Source: a virus
Direction: 5' to 3' (one strand)
IMG/VR virus record: IMGVR_UViG_3300022839_000106
Span: 1-21,659 of that record
DNA length: 21,659 nucleotides
Each line of letters begins with the position of its first letter. The stretch's first letter is position 1. Both the position numbers and the translations under genes were made by a program. The notes beneath the pieces were generated by a model, which worked only from the letters and a program-made list of their open reading frames with translations, did not search any database and was not told where the DNA came from. This document shows positions 21,049 through 21,659 of the stretch, one piece after another.

Positions 21049-21504
21049 ATGAACTGGTACCACAAGGTTAGTAAAGATATAAGCAATATTCCCGATGCTG
21101 TGGCTTATTATGAAGCTGAATTAATTCATGCAAAACAAGATGTCCGCATAGCGGGAAACATTGAGAAAGCAAGTTCGCAAATGCCCGGCATCGTAGAAAA
21201 CCGCTTTAATCAACTTCAAGAGATTGAAGGTATCCTTGAGTACTTACACATTGAACTTCGTAGACTTCGTAGTCAATATTTTCGCAAGTATCTTGAAAAT
21301 TATCAACGAGCTTTATCTTCTAGGGACTGTGAAAAGTTCGTAGAAGGTGAAGCTGACGTTGTAGACTTTGAAAAAATTATCAACGATTTTGCCCTATTAC
21401 GTAACAAGTGGTTGGGCATTATTAAAGCACTTGATCAGAAACAATGGCATCTAAGCAATATTGTTAAATTACGAGTATCAGGATTAGAAGATGCCAGTCT
21501 TTAA
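21049..21504 (+). CDS. uvsY: Recombination mediator, UvsY-like
   Basis: A 151-residue mostly helical protein; T4 UvsY is 137. UvsY loads UvsX on gp32-covered ssDNA. The N-terminus contains SKDISNIPDAVAYYEAELIH. The middle has IVENRFNQLQEIEGILEYLH followed by the basic ELRRLRSQYFRKYLENYQRA. The C-terminal part (VDFEKIINDFALLRNKWLGI then IKALDQKQWHLSNIVKLRVS) follows the T4 UvsY order of an Asp/Val segment, a long helix and an AIKSRGFAIKHIQDMR-type end. Sequence identity with T4 is low, so the call rests on that pattern, size, and position directly after uvsX and the acidic protein. The start codon follows the previous stop with no gap. Confidence 0.65.
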   Translation: MNWYHKVSKDISNIPDAVAYYEAELIHAKQDVRIAGNIEKASSQMPGIVENRFNQLQEIEGILEYLHIELRRLRSQYFRKYLENYQRALSSRDCEKFVEGEADVVDFEKIINDFALLRNKWLGIIKALDQKQWHLSNIVKLRVSGLEDASL

Positions 21505-21524
21505 ACACAGCTATAATAGTAGCA

Positions 21525-21532
21525 GATAAATA
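21525..21532 (+). promoter_or_regulatory. Late-promoter-like element (GATAAATA) within an inverted repeat
   Basis: GATAAATA ends 5 nt before the ATG at 21538. It lies inside GCAGATA-AA-TATCTGC (21522-21537), whose 7-bp arms are perfectly complementary. A TATAAT at 21512-21517 has no convincing -35 partner. Confidence 0.6.
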
Positions 21533-21537
21533 TCTGC

Positions 21538-21659
21538 ATGAAACGTATTATACTTGTCACTGGCGGATACGACCCTTTACACAGTGGGCACATTGCCTAC
21601 TTCAACGCAGCAAAAGAGTTAGGCGATGTTTTAGTCGTTGGTATCAATAGTGACGGCTG
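21538..21659 (+). CDS. Cytidylyltransferase-like nucleotidyltransferase (3' partial)
   Basis: Only 40 codons are in the window. After a beta strand ([11 protein letters not shown]) comes [11 protein letters not shown], containing the H-x-G-H signature of the nucleotidyltransferase superfamily that activates sugars or lipid head groups as CMP/AMP derivatives, then [16 protein letters not shown], the next strand of the Rossmann-like fold. The opening resembles glycerol-3-phosphate cytidylyltransferase and the HldE/RfaE adenylyltransferase domain; the specific substrate cannot be told from this part. It has its own late element, so it is probably not part of the uvsX unit. Confidence 0.85.
   Translation, partial: MKRIILVTGGYDPLHSGHIAYFNAAKELGDVLVVGINSDG

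Overview
This window is a late-gene and recombination segment of a T4-like contractile-tailed phage (myovirus). The evidence is the dense set of T4-type proteins: neck gp13, gp14 and gp15, sheath gp18, tube gp19, a second tube/baseplate-fold protein, head-completion nuclease gp4, terminase gp16 and gp17, ssDNA-binding gp32, recombinase UvsX, a UvsY-like mediator, and a gp1-like dNMP kinase. DNA is moderately AT-rich and genes are packed with TAATG/ATGA overlaps. Several proteins without a T4 counterpart look like those I recall from T4-like phages of aquatic bacteria (cyanophages, Pelagibacter phages). An aquatic host is therefore an inference; nothing here fixes the host.

Layout. 1-1168 is the 3' end of a repeat-rich fibre-like structural gene ending in a cupredoxin-like domain. 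1181-4424 (minus strand) carries gp14, then a GIY-YIG homing endonuclease, then gp15. From 4455 (plus strand) come gp13 and a small basic protein. 5549-5864 is a scar: a sigma70-type promoter with a start region resembling that of the dNMP kinase gene, an opposing GIY-YIG remnant, then a second consensus promoter driving the intact dNMP kinase. An HNH-type zinc protein runs against the end of that gene. 6910-15118 holds sheath, tube, tube-like protein, an unknown, gp4, gp16 and three probable virion proteins. 15176-18513 has the large terminase and a 579-residue unknown. 18593-21504 is the recombination module (gp32, uvsX, small acidic protein, uvsY-like). The window ends inside a nucleotidyltransferase gene.

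Control signals fall into two classes. The dNMP kinase and gp32 genes have sigma70-like promoters (TTGACA-17-TATAAT type) and Shine-Dalgarno sites, as expected for early/middle genes. Many late genes instead have a T4-late-promoter-like element (NNTAAATA or NNTAAGTA) placed 4-5 nt before the ATG, usually with no good Shine-Dalgarno site. That spacing implies leaderless or nearly leaderless late mRNAs and is the most systematic unexplained pattern here. Four hairpin terminators separate the blocks, two of them followed within 15 nt by a late element.

Other points of interest are the amicyanin-type copper-ligand pattern in the fibre-like protein, a G-x-x-W ... N/D-G-T-x-W-V module shared by oversized gp14, gp15 and gp18, a 5' hairpin in the gp32 leader, and a tandem DxDGDGD acidic repeat.
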